Positions 9,205 to 17,382 of a stretch of DNA of 62,178 bases are shown here, piece by piece. The stretch spans positions 1-62,178 of the forward strand of contig JAAENC010000903.1 in the NCBI GenBank assembly GCA_024224815.1. The letters are read 5' to 3'. The position numbers were made by a program, and so were the translations under genes. Origin of the DNA: Chloroflexota bacterium (GTDB taxonomy: Bacteria; Chloroflexota; Anaerolineae; Anaerolineales; Villigracilaceae). Within the stretch, counting starts at the first letter, position 1; every line of letters starts with the position of its first letter. The notes beneath the pieces are model-generated. The model saw only the letters and a program-made list of their open reading frames with translations, did no database searches and was not told where the DNA came from.

Positions 9205-10344
9205 TTAAAACAATCTTGCCTGAGTTGCCGCTCTTTTTCCACCTAATAAAATAAAGGGCGCAGCTCGCTTTGTAGAAATGCCCAGCTTCTTTAGTTGAGA
9301 TAAATCTCGTAGTTGGCGTATAGATCGCGCCCCAAGAATTTTCTTGACCGTTTTTGGCCCCACGCCAGGTACACGCAAAAGTTCTCGCGGCGTGGCGGCG
9401 TTTACTTCAATTGGGTCATGCTTTAAGTGTATCTCTGCCCAAGCTTCTTTTGGGTCGGTGGGGAGGGGGAGATTTTCATCAGCCGCGAAAGGCAATTCTT
9501 CCAGATCAAAACCATAATCTCTTAAAAGGAAAGATGCCTGATACAAGCGCAACTCTCTTAACGCCGGAGTGGGGGATTTATTTTCCATTGGCGTATCCGA
9601 TACAGGATTAAAGGCCATAAAATAAGTCCGCGCCAGACCCAAATCATCATAGCCGCGCGCTGTCGTGCTGAGCAGCTCAAGGTCACTTTCCTCTGCGCCG
9701 CCTGCCACAAATTGCGTGGTAGATGAGGGCCATCTTCCTTTAAATGCGCTCTGAGCGGCTTTTTCCTGTCGAATTTGATTGACCCAGCGCAAAGGTTGCA
9801 TCAATTCTTCCCAAAAGTCCTTTCGTGGTGCTAATTTTTCCAAACGCGCCTTGCTCGGTGCTTCTAAATTAACAGAAACCCGATCTGCCAATTGCATTGC
9901 GCGGAGAACTTGCCCTTTCTCTGCCCCGGGCATAATTTTGAGATGAATATAGCCACGAAAAGCCATTTTTCCACGCAAAATCTCTGCGGTATCGAGTAGT
10001 TTTTCCTGTGTGCGAATTCCACCGCCAGCCAGCGCGGAGCTGATAAAAAGACCGTCTGCTAAATCTGCTTTGTGGAGCTGCATAAAAAGGCGCGCAAATT
10101 CTTCCGGTGCAAAGGTGGCTCGTCGAAAATCGCGTCCAGCGCGGAAGGGGCAGTAGAAACAGTCACGCTCACAAGCTGAAGAAAGCAGTGTTTTCAACAG
10201 GCGGGTTTTCTTCCCGTTTGGCATCACGGCGGGGTGTATCATCACGTCCTTTGCGCGGGAGCAAGTTGAATTCACGGGCGATGCGGGCACAGCGTCCGCT
10301 TCAAAGCGCATTTGAGAGGAGAGTAATCCGAGTTTCTTATCCAT
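9205..10344 (-). CDS. Putative DNA modification/repair radical SAM protein
   Basis: This protein resembles the family named putative DNA modification/repair radical SAM protein. From the ATG at 10344 it has 379 residues. The [4Fe-4S] motif is C58-x3-C62-x2-C65 (CERDCFYC). The C-terminus carries a helix-hairpin-helix element (LLRVPGVGPKTVKKIL), a nonspecific DNA-binding fold. The frame is open to 10443, but I prefer 10344: family members start shortly before the segment MDKKLGLLSSQ, and a TATAAT box at 10351-10356 places transcription start almost exactly at this ATG, implying a leaderless mRNA. A LexA-like box overlaps the promoter. Substrate and reaction are unknown; a role in DNA damage is inference. 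Confidence 0.82.
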   Translation of the reverse strand: MDKKLGLLSSQMRFEADAVPASPVNSTCSRAKDVMIHPAVMPNGKKTRLLKTLLSSACERDCFYCPFRAGRDFRRATFAPEEFARLFMQLHKADLADGLFISSALAGGGIRTQEKLLDTAEILRGKMAFRGYIHLKIMPGAEKGQVLRAMQLADRVSVNLEAPSKARLEKLAPRKDFWEELMQPLRWVNQIRQEKAAQSAFKGRWPSSTTQFVAGGAEESDLELLSTTARGYDDLGLARTYFMAFNPVSDTPMENKSPTPALRELRLYQASFLLRDYGFDLEELPFAADENLPLPTDPKEAWAEIHLKHDPIEVNAATPRELLRVPGVGPKTVKKILGARSIRQLRDLSQLKKLGISTKRAAPFILLGGKRAATQARLF

Positions 10345-10350
10345 ATTTAC

Positions 10351-10379
10351 ATTATAGAACATGCGTTCTTGTTTTGCAA
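10351..10379 (-). promoter_or_regulatory. Promoter with LexA-like operator for the radical SAM gene
   Basis: On the minus strand TTGCAA (10379-10374) and a perfect TATAAT (10356-10351) are separated by exactly 17 bases. Inside the spacer, abutting the -10 box, lies GAACGCATGTTC (10368-10357), which fits the Gram-positive-type LexA consensus GAAC-R-N-R-Y-GTTC without mismatch. The -10 box ends 6 bases before the ATG, so the transcript should be leaderless. Confidence 0.7.
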
Positions 10380-10576
10380 TATGGAATTTTCGCTCCGCAT
10401 CTGATTTTGACGTGCTGCCGCTTATTCTGCGTTTTCTTGCCATTTATTCTAAGTGGGGGAGGGGAGCTCCTTGTATTCAGCAGTACAGTAATTGAATCGT
10501 TTCGAGCGACCCAGCAAAAACGGATTTGATAAAAAAGCACACGCTGATTGCTAAACACTAAAAACTGAGCAGGGGA

Positions 10577-10604
10577 TTGACCTTTTACAAAAAGTCTGTA
10601 TAAT
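10577..10604 (+). promoter_or_regulatory. Promoter of the tyrosine recombinase gene
   Basis: TTGACC (10577-10582) and TATAAT (10599-10604) are separated by 16 bases, a near-consensus housekeeping promoter. The start codon at 10655 has AAGGAT about 8 bases upstream. The rest of the 310-base divergent gap (10345-10654) contains the LexA-like promoter of the neighbouring gene and nothing else I can support. Confidence 0.75.
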
Positions 10605-10654
10605 GTGTTTATGCTTTTGATAAGTATTATTATAAAAAACATAAGGATATAAGC

Positions 10655-11638
10655 ATGGTTGAGACAAAAAGCATTTCTGCGACGATCTCTGACTATTTAG
10701 GAACGGTGCGTTTAGCGCGCAGCGAAAATACAGCACGCACCTACGCCAACGCGCTGGGATTTTTCAAGCAAGTATTAGACGCGCGAAACCTCTCCCCCGA
10801 TAAAATAAAAATTGACCAGATAAACGAGGATTCTGTAACCTGGATGATCTCAGCCCTTAAAGTCTATGCCCCCACCACAGAGCGCTTATATCTTTCTGCC
10901 CTTAGCAATTTTTACGAATATCTTGCAGCAGAACGGATATCAGAAATTAACTTGCCGCGTTTGCGCTTGCTGATCCGTCAACGCGCTAGAAGACCTGGGC
11001 AACGCCTGCCCCAATTTCCACGCGAGGACATCGACAAGATTCTCAAATCTGTGGACGATTACACGAAATTTCCCGCAAGTGACGAAAAAGAACGATTACG
11101 CGCATTAAGGGACCGTGCTTTTATCATTACTTTGGCCGATTCTGGGCTTCGAGTACATGAAATTTGCGAGTTACGGCGGGGAGACGTGGATTGGAACGAG
11201 GGACGCGCAATCATTATCGGGAAAGGAGACAAGCAAGCTGTGATCCGTTTTTCGATGCGTTCAATGCGCGCATTAAAGGATTATCTTGGCGCTCGCCAAA
11301 AATTAGATGGCGCTTCGCGACTCCCCCTCCCCTCTCTACCCCTCTTTGCGCGACACGACAAAGGCGCAGGAAAAAAAGTAAAGCCGATCACCACCGCAAC
11401 CGGGCGAAATATTATCAAGGAACGTGTGAGACAAATCTTGGGCGAAGATGCCGTTGGTAAGATAACCCCCCACTCTTTTAGGCATTACTTTGTTACTACT
11501 GTTTTGCGTGCCACAGGAAACCTAAAAATGGCACAAAAATTGGCGCGTCATAGCAATATTGCTGTCACACAACGCTATGCGCACCTTTCAGACGATGAAC
11601 TAGACCGAGGCTATGCCGATATTTTTGATAAAAAATAA
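10655..11638 (+). CDS. Tyrosine recombinase / integrase (XerC/D-like)
   Basis: This is a 327-residue site-specific recombinase. The N-terminal SAM-like core-binding domain spans about 8-100. The catalytic domain, about 120-325, carries the full active site: R166 (SGLRVHE), a lysine in the beta hairpin near 190, H273 and R276 (PHSFRH), H299 (LARHSN) and the nucleophile Y308 (QRYAH). The size fits chromosome-dimer resolvases, but an arm of about 20 extra residues lies between the domains and the sequence is not obviously XerC or XerD. It has its own promoter and no prophage or integron genes next to it. It could be a host Xer protein or an old integrase; I favour a Xer-like role. Confidence 0.88.
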   Translation: MVETKSISATISDYLGTVRLARSENTARTYANALGFFKQVLDARNLSPDKIKIDQINEDSVTWMISALKVYAPTTERLYLSALSNFYEYLAAERISEINLPRLRLLIRQRARRPGQRLPQFPREDIDKILKSVDDYTKFPASDEKERLRALRDRAFIITLADSGLRVHEICELRRGDVDWNEGRAIIIGKGDKQAVIRFSMRSMRALKDYLGARQKLDGASRLPLPSLPLFARHDKGAGKKVKPITTATGRNIIKERVRQILGEDAVGKITPHSFRHYFVTTVLRATGNLKMAQKLARHSNIAVTQRYAHLSDDELDRGYADIFDKK

Positions 11639-11651
11639 GCTATTAGGGGGG

Positions 11652-12164
11652 CTATTCTGCCGCTAATTTAGAGACGCTTTTTCTTAGCGCCTTGTCTAAT
11701 TTCTCTTCGGCTTCTTCCATATTTATATCTAAAACAACGACCATTTCTCGAAGAAATTGCATTCTTAACGCATCTAACTGTCTTTCATTAAGTGCGCTGA
11801 GTTTCATGCCTTCTGTCATTCTGCGTGCTTGAAGATCTCGAATCAACTCACCCTTAACTTCAAGTGTTGAGTTCTCTAACTTTTCTGCTACATCTCTTTC
11901 TCGTTCTTTATAATTTTCAGCCATTTCTTCTGGTGCTTGGCGAATGATTTTCAAAACACTCTGAAATTGGTTCTCTGATGAAACAACCCGCACATAATCG
12001 GGAATATTCTTAACCGGTAACCAGTAAACGCCCTCTCTTACTTTTACGCGAAAATAGCGATGTACATCATTGCCTATCTTTTTTTCTTCTGTCCCTTCAA
12101 TTTGCCCTACGCCATGTTGGCGGTGAACAATCCAGGCTCCCTTTTTAAGTGCATCCTTGTCCAT
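11652..12164 (-). CDS. CarD-family transcriptional regulator
   Basis: This is a 170-residue protein with the CarD/TRCF RNA-polymerase-interaction domain at about 1-65: an SH3-like fold beginning KKGAWIVHRQHGVGQIEGTE and ending with YWLPVKNIPDYVR. An all-helical, charged C-terminal domain covers about 75-170. Family members bind the RNA polymerase beta subunit and stabilise open promoter complexes. The start at 12164 has AGGAG 9 bases upstream. The gene converges on the recombinase gene with only 13 bases between them. It has its own extended -10 promoter and a leader of about 85 bases. The target genes are unknown. Confidence 0.85.
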   Translation of the reverse strand: MDKDALKKGAWIVHRQHGVGQIEGTEEKKIGNDVHRYFRVKVREGVYWLPVKNIPDYVRVVSSENQFQSVLKIIRQAPEEMAENYKERERDVAEKLENSTLEVKGELIRDLQARRMTEGMKLSALNERQLDALRMQFLREMVVVLDINMEEAEEKLDKALRKSVSKLAAE

Positions 12165-12185
12165 ATCTTTTTAGCTCCTACCCGT

Positions 12186-12258
12186 CCGATCAGTTCATCA
12201 CCCTAACTGCTCGGAAAATCCTATACTATTCTCTTGGCTTCATTGTCTACTTATTATA
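12186..12258 (-). promoter_or_regulatory. carD-type gene promoter and leader hairpin
   Basis: On the minus strand TGC-TATAAT (box at 12253-12258) is an extended -10 element; the -35 region is weak. The leader RNA can form a hairpin in which 9 of 10 bases pair, between 12205-12214 and 12186-12195, with a 9-base loop. It ends shortly before the ribosome site at 12174-12178. Confidence 0.45.
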
Positions 12259-12307
12259 GCATAGCGAGATTTTCTTAAGCTTTGCTCTTCTTGAAACGAA
12301 AATTGTC

Positions 12308-12336
12308 TTGACACCCCCCTCCCCTAGTGATAGACT
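12308..12336 (+). promoter_or_regulatory. Promoter of the ABC exporter leader
   Basis: TTGACA (12308-12313) and TAGACT (12331-12336) are 17 bases apart, giving a start near 12343. This gives a leader of about 190 bases before the first ABC gene at 12536, filled by a small ORF and a terminator hairpin. Confidence 0.7.
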
Positions 12337-12381
12337 CATCTGGCTTTAATAAAAGCAAATCTTAAAAAGGAGCGCACGAAA

Positions 12382-12456
12382 ATGACAGACCGCAAAGTAT
12401 TTATTCCCACAAGTGTTTTATCTTCACTTTCTTGGAGTGCGCCTATTCCTTTATAG
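12382..12456 (+). CDS. Leader peptide of ABC exporter operon (24 aa)
   Basis: This 24-codon ORF has an excellent AAGGAG site (12367-12372) 9 bases before its ATG. It encodes MTDRKVFIPTSVL and then SSLSWSAPIPL, with a hydroxylated and hydrophobic composition and no run of one codon. It lies between a strong promoter and a strong terminator in front of an ABC exporter pair, the layout of a translated attenuator leader such as bmrB before bmrCD in Bacillus subtilis. Its ribosome-site region AAAGGA-GCGCAC (12366-12377) can pair with GTGCGC (12437-12442) and TCCTTT (12447-12452) at the end of the ORF. That 3' arm can instead form a small hairpin, TATTCC with GGAATA (12444-12461). Ribosome position could thus switch structures. 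The peptide itself probably has no function. Confidence 0.65.
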   Translation: MTDRKVFIPTSVLSSLSWSAPIPL

Positions 12457-12477
12457 GAATACCGATTTCGTCTTTTT

Positions 12478-12514
12478 AAGCCACGATGCGCTCTCCGCAT
12501 CGTGGCTTTTTCTT
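12478..12514 (+). terminator. Attenuator terminator before the ABC exporter genes
   Basis: A 13-base-pair perfect stem, AAGCCACGATGCG (12478-12490) with CGCATCGTGGCTT (12496-12508), has a CTCTC loop and is followed by TTTCTTT. It lies 22 bases after the leader ORF stop and about 22 bases before the first ABC gene, so it must be read through for the exporter to be made. Confidence 0.88.
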
Positions 12515-12535
12515 TAAGCTGGCACAGGACAAAAA

Positions 12536-14371
12536 ATGAACAAAACATTAACCTTCGACTTTCGAGAAACCATTGCAAAAAATCGCCTAAAAGGTCTCTG
12601 GCGGATGATGAAAGATTATCGCCGCCATTATGTTGGTGCTACACTGACGCTAGCAGTTTCTGCGCTGTCGAAAACACTCACTTACCTGCTTTTGCGCTAC
12701 TTCGCAGACTTACTGACAGGTGATGCAGAGCCTTTTAATGGCGATCTTTCGAGCACTATTATTTGGGTCGCTTCTGGTTTTGTTGGTTTGGCTCTTTTCG
12801 AAGGCGGATTTTCCTATATTTCAGGCCGTCTCGCCGCTTATACAGCCGAAGGGCTTGCGCGCCGTTTGCGCGACTTTCTTTTCGATCATATTCAGCGACT
12901 GAGTTTCTCTTATCATGGCAGCACAGCTGTTGGGGATTTAATTGAACGCGTCACTTCCGATGTCGACGCAGTCCGCCGTTTTTTCAGCGAGCAAGCCATA
13001 GGTGTAGGGCGAATCGTTTTAATCTTCTTTATCAACTTTGCCGCTCTTCTAAATCTCAACGCAAAACTGGCTTGGATATCTGTCGTCGTCATCCCTTTTA
13101 TGCTTTATATGTCTCTCTGGTTTTTCAAGCGCGTTACAAAACGTTATGAAAAATATCAGGAGCAAGGGACTGTACTTTCGACCACACTCCAAGAGAACTT
13201 ATCCGGTGTGCGCGTTGTAAAAGCTTTTGCGCGGCAAGATTATGAAAAGAAGAAGTTTGACGGTGATAACTGGGAGAAATTCCAGCGCGGTCGTCATCTT
13301 TTGCTAATGCATTCGCTCTTTTGGCCCATCTCTGATCTCGTCCTTGGCGCACAAATGCTGGGCGGTTTTATTTACGCTGCAACAATGGCTATTAATGGAG
13401 AAATCACGGTTGGCACTTATCTCGCATATGTCGGTTTGGTTGCATGGCTCATTTGGCCTATCCGCAATTTAGGTCGCCTGATCGTGCAAACATCTACGGG
13501 TTTGGTCTCCTATGGCCGCCTGATGGAAATCACAAAACAAGATCGTGAGCCTCTAAGCGATGGAAAGATAGAACCAGAAGGATCTGTGCGTGGTGAAATT
13601 GTTTTTGACAATGTCTCTTTCGCTTATGAAGATGAAAAATCGGATGGAACGCCCGTGCTAAAGAACATCTCATTTCATTCTAAGCCTGGTCAAGCAGTCG
13701 CCTTGCTCGGCTCAACCGGCTCAGGCAAAACTTCGTTAGTCAACTTATTACCGCGCTTTTACGATTACACCAGCGGCTCTCTCCGATTAGACGGCGTAGA
13801 GCTACGCGATTATTCCCGCAAATATATGCGTGCCCAAACGGGTATTGTTGAGCAAGAGCCATTTCTCTTCTCGCGCTCTATTCGAGAGAATATCACCTAT
13901 GGCGTTGGGCGCAAAGTCAGCGATGCTGAAATAGAAGAGGCTGCTCGCGCAGCAGCCGTCCATGATGTGATTTTAACTTTCCCGGACGGCTACAAAACCC
14001 TTGTTGGCGAAAAGGGAGTCACCCTCTCGGGCGGGCAGAAACAACGCATCGCCATTGCGCGTACGCTTTTGAAAAATCCACAAATCCTGATATTGGATGA
14101 TTCTACATCTTCTGTAGATACAGCAACGGAAGCAGAGATTCGGGCAGCCTTGAATAAGTTGATGGAAAATCGAACAACCTTCATCATCGCTCATCGTATC
14201 CAATCGGTTATGGTCGCGGACCTAATTCTGGTCTTAGATCACGGAGAAATTATCCAAGCCGGCACGCACGAAGAATTGCTGGCAGTCAAAGATGGCATGT
14301 ATAAAGAAATTTATGACATCCAAACACAAATTGACAAAGAGCTAGAGAAAGAAATTCAAAAATCAGAATAA
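12536..14371 (+). CDS. ABC exporter half-transporter, degenerate-site subunit
   Basis: This is a type IV ABC exporter subunit with six transmembrane helices (about 40-330) and an ATPase domain (about 355-590). Walker A is at G392-S400 (GSTGSGKTS), the Q-loop at VEQEPF, the signature LSGGQ at 497-501, Walker B at ILILDD, and the H-loop in IIAHR. The residue after Walker B is D522 (LDDSTSSVD), where active exporters have glutamate. This marks the degenerate ATP site of heterodimeric exporters such as BmrCD, LmrCD or TM287/288. The partner is the next gene, whose own signature is altered in the complementary way. Drug or lipid export is likely. A leader peptide and terminator precede the gene; AGGA lies 6 bases before the ATG. 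Confidence 0.92.
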   Translation: MNKTLTFDFRETIAKNRLKGLWRMMKDYRRHYVGATLTLAVSALSKTLTYLLLRYFADLLTGDAEPFNGDLSSTIIWVASGFVGLALFEGGFSYISGRLAAYTAEGLARRLRDFLFDHIQRLSFSYHGSTAVGDLIERVTSDVDAVRRFFSEQAIGVGRIVLIFFINFAALLNLNAKLAWISVVVIPFMLYMSLWFFKRVTKRYEKYQEQGTVLSTTLQENLSGVRVVKAFARQDYEKKKFDGDNWEKFQRGRHLLLMHSLFWPISDLVLGAQMLGGFIYAATMAINGEITVGTYLAYVGLVAWLIWPIRNLGRLIVQTSTGLVSYGRLMEITKQDREPLSDGKIEPEGSVRGEIVFDNVSFAYEDEKSDGTPVLKNISFHSKPGQAVALLGSTGSGKTSLVNLLPRFYDYTSGSLRLDGVELRDYSRKYMRAQTGIVEQEPFLFSRSIRENITYGVGRKVSDAEIEEAARAAAVHDVILTFPDGYKTLVGEKGVTLSGGQKQRIAIARTLLKNPQILILDDSTSSVDTATEAEIRAALNKLMENRTTFIIAHRIQSVMVADLILVLDHGEIIQAGTHEELLAVKDGMYKEIYDIQTQIDKELEKEIQKSE

Positions 14372-14425
14372 AGAAATATTAAGTAGCAATGAACCATCTC
14401 TTCATTACTATAAACTGGAGTTAGC

Positions 14426-16279
14426 ATGTCTGAAGAAGAAAAAATCGAACTTGAAGAAGAAGAGCATACCAGCTCACTAACAATGCCCGTCCTAAAACGC
14501 ATCGTTGAGTTACTAAAACCGCATAAGAATTGGGTATTTGGTTTTTTTGTTGCGATTGCCCTCACATCTGTCCTGGATGGCGTCTTTACCTACATTAACA
14601 AAGATATCATCGACCAAGGCATCGTCGCAAAAAATGTAGACCGAATGCTAGAACTCGCCACACTCTACGGGAGCTTCATTCTTGTACAGGCAGTTATGGT
14701 TTTTACCTTTGTTTATCTTGCAGGTGTCCTAGGAGAACGCGTTCAATACGATTTACGCAAAATGATCTTTGAGCACCTGCAAAACTTGTCACTGTCTTAT
14801 TACAGCCAGACTTCAGTCGGGCGTTTAATGTCTCGGATCACATCTGACACAGGCCGCGTTGCCGATCTATTAACCTGGGGCTTGCTCGATACGACTTGGG
14901 CTATCACGAATATTTTTACATCAGTGACATTTATGGCAGTTATCAATTGGCGTTTAGCTGCGATTGTTTTCGCCATCATCCCTGTCTTGATATTTGTTGG
15001 AATCAAATTCCGCCAAAAAATCCTGGTTGAATTCCGTGCATCACGACGTGCAAATTCAAAAATTACAGGAGCCTACAACGAAAATATCACTGGTGTCCGC
15101 GTGGTCAAAGCTCTCGGGCGCGAAGATGAAAACCTTGAAGAGTTCCAATATCTAACAGGCGATATGTATAGAGCGTCTTATAAAGCCGCTTGGCTTTCTG
15201 CACTCTTTTTGCCCGTTGTGCAGATCATTGCGGCGATCGCCTTGGGCTCTATCGTTTGGTATGGCGGCATTCAAAGCCAAGCCGGGCTATTAACCGTTGG
15301 CGGTATTCACGCATTTGTCTCCTATCTAACTTTTATGCTTTGGCCTATTCGCGATATTGCGCGTGTTTATGCGGAGATGCAGCACTCAATTGCTTCTGCT
15401 GAGCGCATTTTCACTTTGGTTGATACACCGCCTGATGTACACAATATATCCGGTGCAATCGACGCAAAAACCCTTTTGGGCGAGATCGAGTTTGACCACG
15501 TGGACTTTTATTATGAAGAACGCAAACCAGTCTTGACAGATTTCACCCTCAAAGTGCAACCCGGCGAGATGATCGCCTTGGTTGGCCCAACCGGAGGCGG
15601 AAAGTCTACGATTGTCAATTTACTCTGTCGCTTTTACGAACCCAAGCAAGGGCGTATTCTTATTAACGGAAAAGACTACACAGAATATACGCTGGAAAGC
15701 ATCCATGAGAGAATTGGGATTGTCTTGCAAACCCCCCACCTCTTTTCTGGAACCATCAAAGACAATATTCTTTACGGCCGACTTGACAGCGACGATGCTG
15801 CAGTTGAAGAAGCCGCCAAATTAGCCGGCGCACACGATTTCATCACCTCCCTACCAAAGGGATATGGCGAAAAAGTCGGCGAGGGCGGCAATCTGCTGTC
15901 TACTGGTCAGAAGCAACTTATTAGCCTCGCGCGTGCCGTTCTATCCCAGCCAGAATTGTTTATTATGGATGAAGCAACATCCAGCGTGGATACGCTTACC
16001 GAATCACTCATCCAAAAAGGAATGGAACATCTACTCACGGGACGCACCTCTTTTGTAGTTGCTCATCGCCTGTCAACAATTCGGCGTGCCGATCGTATTC
16101 TCGTGATAGAAGACGGAGGCATTACCGAGATGGGAAGCCACGCTGAGTTATTGCGCGAGCGTGGTCATTATTATCGCCTATACACACAGCAGTTTCGCCA
16201 AGAGTTGGAACTACAATACAGTGGGGTTGATGCTGCCGAAAAGAAAATTAATGCCCATCAAGCTATGTCTGCTGACTAA
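14426..16279 (+). CDS. ABC exporter half-transporter, catalytic-glutamate subunit
   Basis: This is the second half of the heterodimeric exporter, with six transmembrane helices (about 35-325) and an ATPase domain (about 350-590). Walker A is GPTGGGKST at 387-395 and Walker B is followed by the catalytic glutamate E516 (IMDEATSSVD). The signature is LSTGQ (491-495) rather than LSGGQ. In the dimer the altered signature faces the first subunit's Walker motifs and its Asp, so one site is degenerate and the other (this subunit's Walker motifs with the first subunit's LSGGQ) is active. An acidic N-terminal tail (EEEKIELEEEEH) precedes the first helix. GGAG lies 6 bases before the start; the gap to the first gene is 54 bases. 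A terminator follows. Confidence 0.92.
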   Translation: MSEEEKIELEEEEHTSSLTMPVLKRIVELLKPHKNWVFGFFVAIALTSVLDGVFTYINKDIIDQGIVAKNVDRMLELATLYGSFILVQAVMVFTFVYLAGVLGERVQYDLRKMIFEHLQNLSLSYYSQTSVGRLMSRITSDTGRVADLLTWGLLDTTWAITNIFTSVTFMAVINWRLAAIVFAIIPVLIFVGIKFRQKILVEFRASRRANSKITGAYNENITGVRVVKALGREDENLEEFQYLTGDMYRASYKAAWLSALFLPVVQIIAAIALGSIVWYGGIQSQAGLLTVGGIHAFVSYLTFMLWPIRDIARVYAEMQHSIASAERIFTLVDTPPDVHNISGAIDAKTLLGEIEFDHVDFYYEERKPVLTDFTLKVQPGEMIALVGPTGGGKSTIVNLLCRFYEPKQGRILINGKDYTEYTLESIHERIGIVLQTPHLFSGTIKDNILYGRLDSDDAAVEEAAKLAGAHDFITSLPKGYGEKVGEGGNLLSTGQKQLISLARAVLSQPELFIMDEATSSVDTLTESLIQKGMEHLLTGRTSFVVAHRLSTIRRADRILVIEDGGITEMGSHAELLRERGHYYRLYTQQFRQELELQYSGVDAAEKKINAHQAMSAD

Positions 16280-16327
16280 GATAACTCGAAGAATTTCAGC
16301 TCTGAACAAAAATTGCTAAAGCATTAT

Positions 16328-16368
16328 AAAGAGATAACTAAATTGCAAGGCAGTTATCTCTTTTTTTT
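16328..16368 (+). terminator. Terminator of the ABC exporter operon
   Basis: AAAGAGATAACT (16328-16339) pairs perfectly with AGTTATCTCTTT (16352-16363) around a 12-base loop, and the T-tract continues with five more T residues. It cleanly separates the exporter operon from the signalling cluster. Confidence 0.88.
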
Positions 16369-16498
16369 ATTCACTTATCATATGTGTGTGTTAGAATTTC
16401 TGCGGGGTAGAGAGTACTTTTGTGTAAAAATACTGCAAGGTTGCTGTTATGCAAGAGAAGGAGTTACATGGGTAGAATAGATGGTAAAGGAGCAATGA

Positions 16499-16888
16499 AT
16501 GAGAGAAAAACCTGTTATGGTTTTATATGTAGAAGATAATTATGATAATAGGGTTTTAATTCGTCGCGTTCTCGAAGCTGAAGGCTATGAAATGTGTGAA
16601 GCTAGCACTGCGAATAGAGCCTTTGAGCAACTAGAAGCCCATGACCCAGATATTATCCTGATGGACATTAATATGCCCGAAATGGACGGATATACGCTGA
16701 CGGCAAAAATCAAGGAAATCCCTAAGTATAAGGAGCTTCCGGTTATTGCTGTCACGGCAAATGTAATGCGTGGAGACAAAGAGCGTTCCTTAAAAGCCGG
16801 CTGCGATGGATATATTCAAAAACCAATTGATATTGATCTTTTGACCGAGCAGATCGAGCGCTTTAGACGTAAACGAATAAGCAACTAA
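16499..16888 (+). CDS. Stand-alone response regulator receiver (first)
   Basis: This 129-residue protein consists only of a receiver domain. The acidic pair is E12-D13, the phospho-acceptor D56 (ILMDINMPEMDG), the switch threonine T86 and the lysine K108 (QKPID). No output domain is present, as in CheY and DivK. AAAGGAG lies 6 bases upstream. It is the first gene of the long signalling run that ends at 46353 and is followed after 23 bases by a second receiver. The likely phosphate donor is the hybrid kinase at 40432; this is inferred from position only. Confidence 0.9.
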   Translation: MREKPVMVLYVEDNYDNRVLIRRVLEAEGYEMCEASTANRAFEQLEAHDPDIILMDINMPEMDGYTLTAKIKEIPKYKELPVIAVTANVMRGDKERSLKAGCDGYIQKPIDIDLLTEQIERFRRKRISN

Positions 16889-16911
16889 ACTATTTATTTT
16901 GGAAAAAACAT

Positions 16912-17343
16912 ATGACTCCTAAAGTTGAACCTACTGGCAAAGCCTCTTTAAAAGACGTCACCATTTTGGTCGTTGAAGACAATGTTTCTAACTTTGTTTT
17001 GATTGCGCGTATGCTTGGGTATCTTGGCATCCACTGCGAATGGAAAACATCCGGCTACGAGGTGGTGGAATATGCAGATACACTACCACGCCTTGATCTG
17101 ATCTTAATGGACATACGTTTACCTTATGAAGATGGTTATGGTGCGCTTAAAAAAATCAGACAATCTGAGCGCCTAAAAGCAACTCCCATCGTTGCTGTTA
17201 CAGCAGAAGCTAACTCCGAGCAAATTAAAAAAGCACGCGCGGCAGGGTTTGATGGCTTCCTCGGCAAACCCCTGGATCCTGATCGCTTCCCCGACCAAAT
17301 TCGCGATATATTAGATGGTGAAGCTGTTTGGGAGCTGCACTAG
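16912..17343 (+). CDS. Stand-alone response regulator receiver (second)
   Basis: This 143-residue receiver-only protein has a 14-residue N-terminal extension. The acidic pair is E22-D23, the phospho-acceptor D67 (ILMDIRLPYEDG), T97 and K119 (LGKPLD). Its similarity to the receiver just upstream is moderate, so it is either an old duplicate or a separate acquisition. It lies 39 bases before the first sensor gene. No DNA-binding or enzymatic output is attached, so it probably acts by protein contact or as a phosphate sink or relay. Confidence 0.9.
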   Translation: MTPKVEPTGKASLKDVTILVVEDNVSNFVLIARMLGYLGIHCEWKTSGYEVVEYADTLPRLDLILMDIRLPYEDGYGALKKIRQSERLKATPIVAVTAEANSEQIKKARAAGFDGFLGKPLDPDRFPDQIRDILDGEAVWELH

Positions 17344-17382
17344 AAGCCATAAAAAGTTTTATCCGTCCTAACGGAGTAGAGA

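Noticed and set aside
10345-10443. N-terminal extension of the radical SAM protein to 10443
   Set aside because: It would place the promoter and LexA-like box inside the coding region, is unlike the family N-terminus and has no ribosome site.
11639-11651. Terminator between the recombinase and carD-type genes
   Set aside because: Only 13 bases separate the stops and no stem is visible.
16468-16539. 23-codon ORF with AAGGAG just before and overlapping the first receiver gene
   Set aside because: The ribosome-site spacing is short (4 bases), the peptide is unremarkable and there is no hairpin to control. The receiver gene has its own AAAGGAG. I see too little to call a leader peptide.
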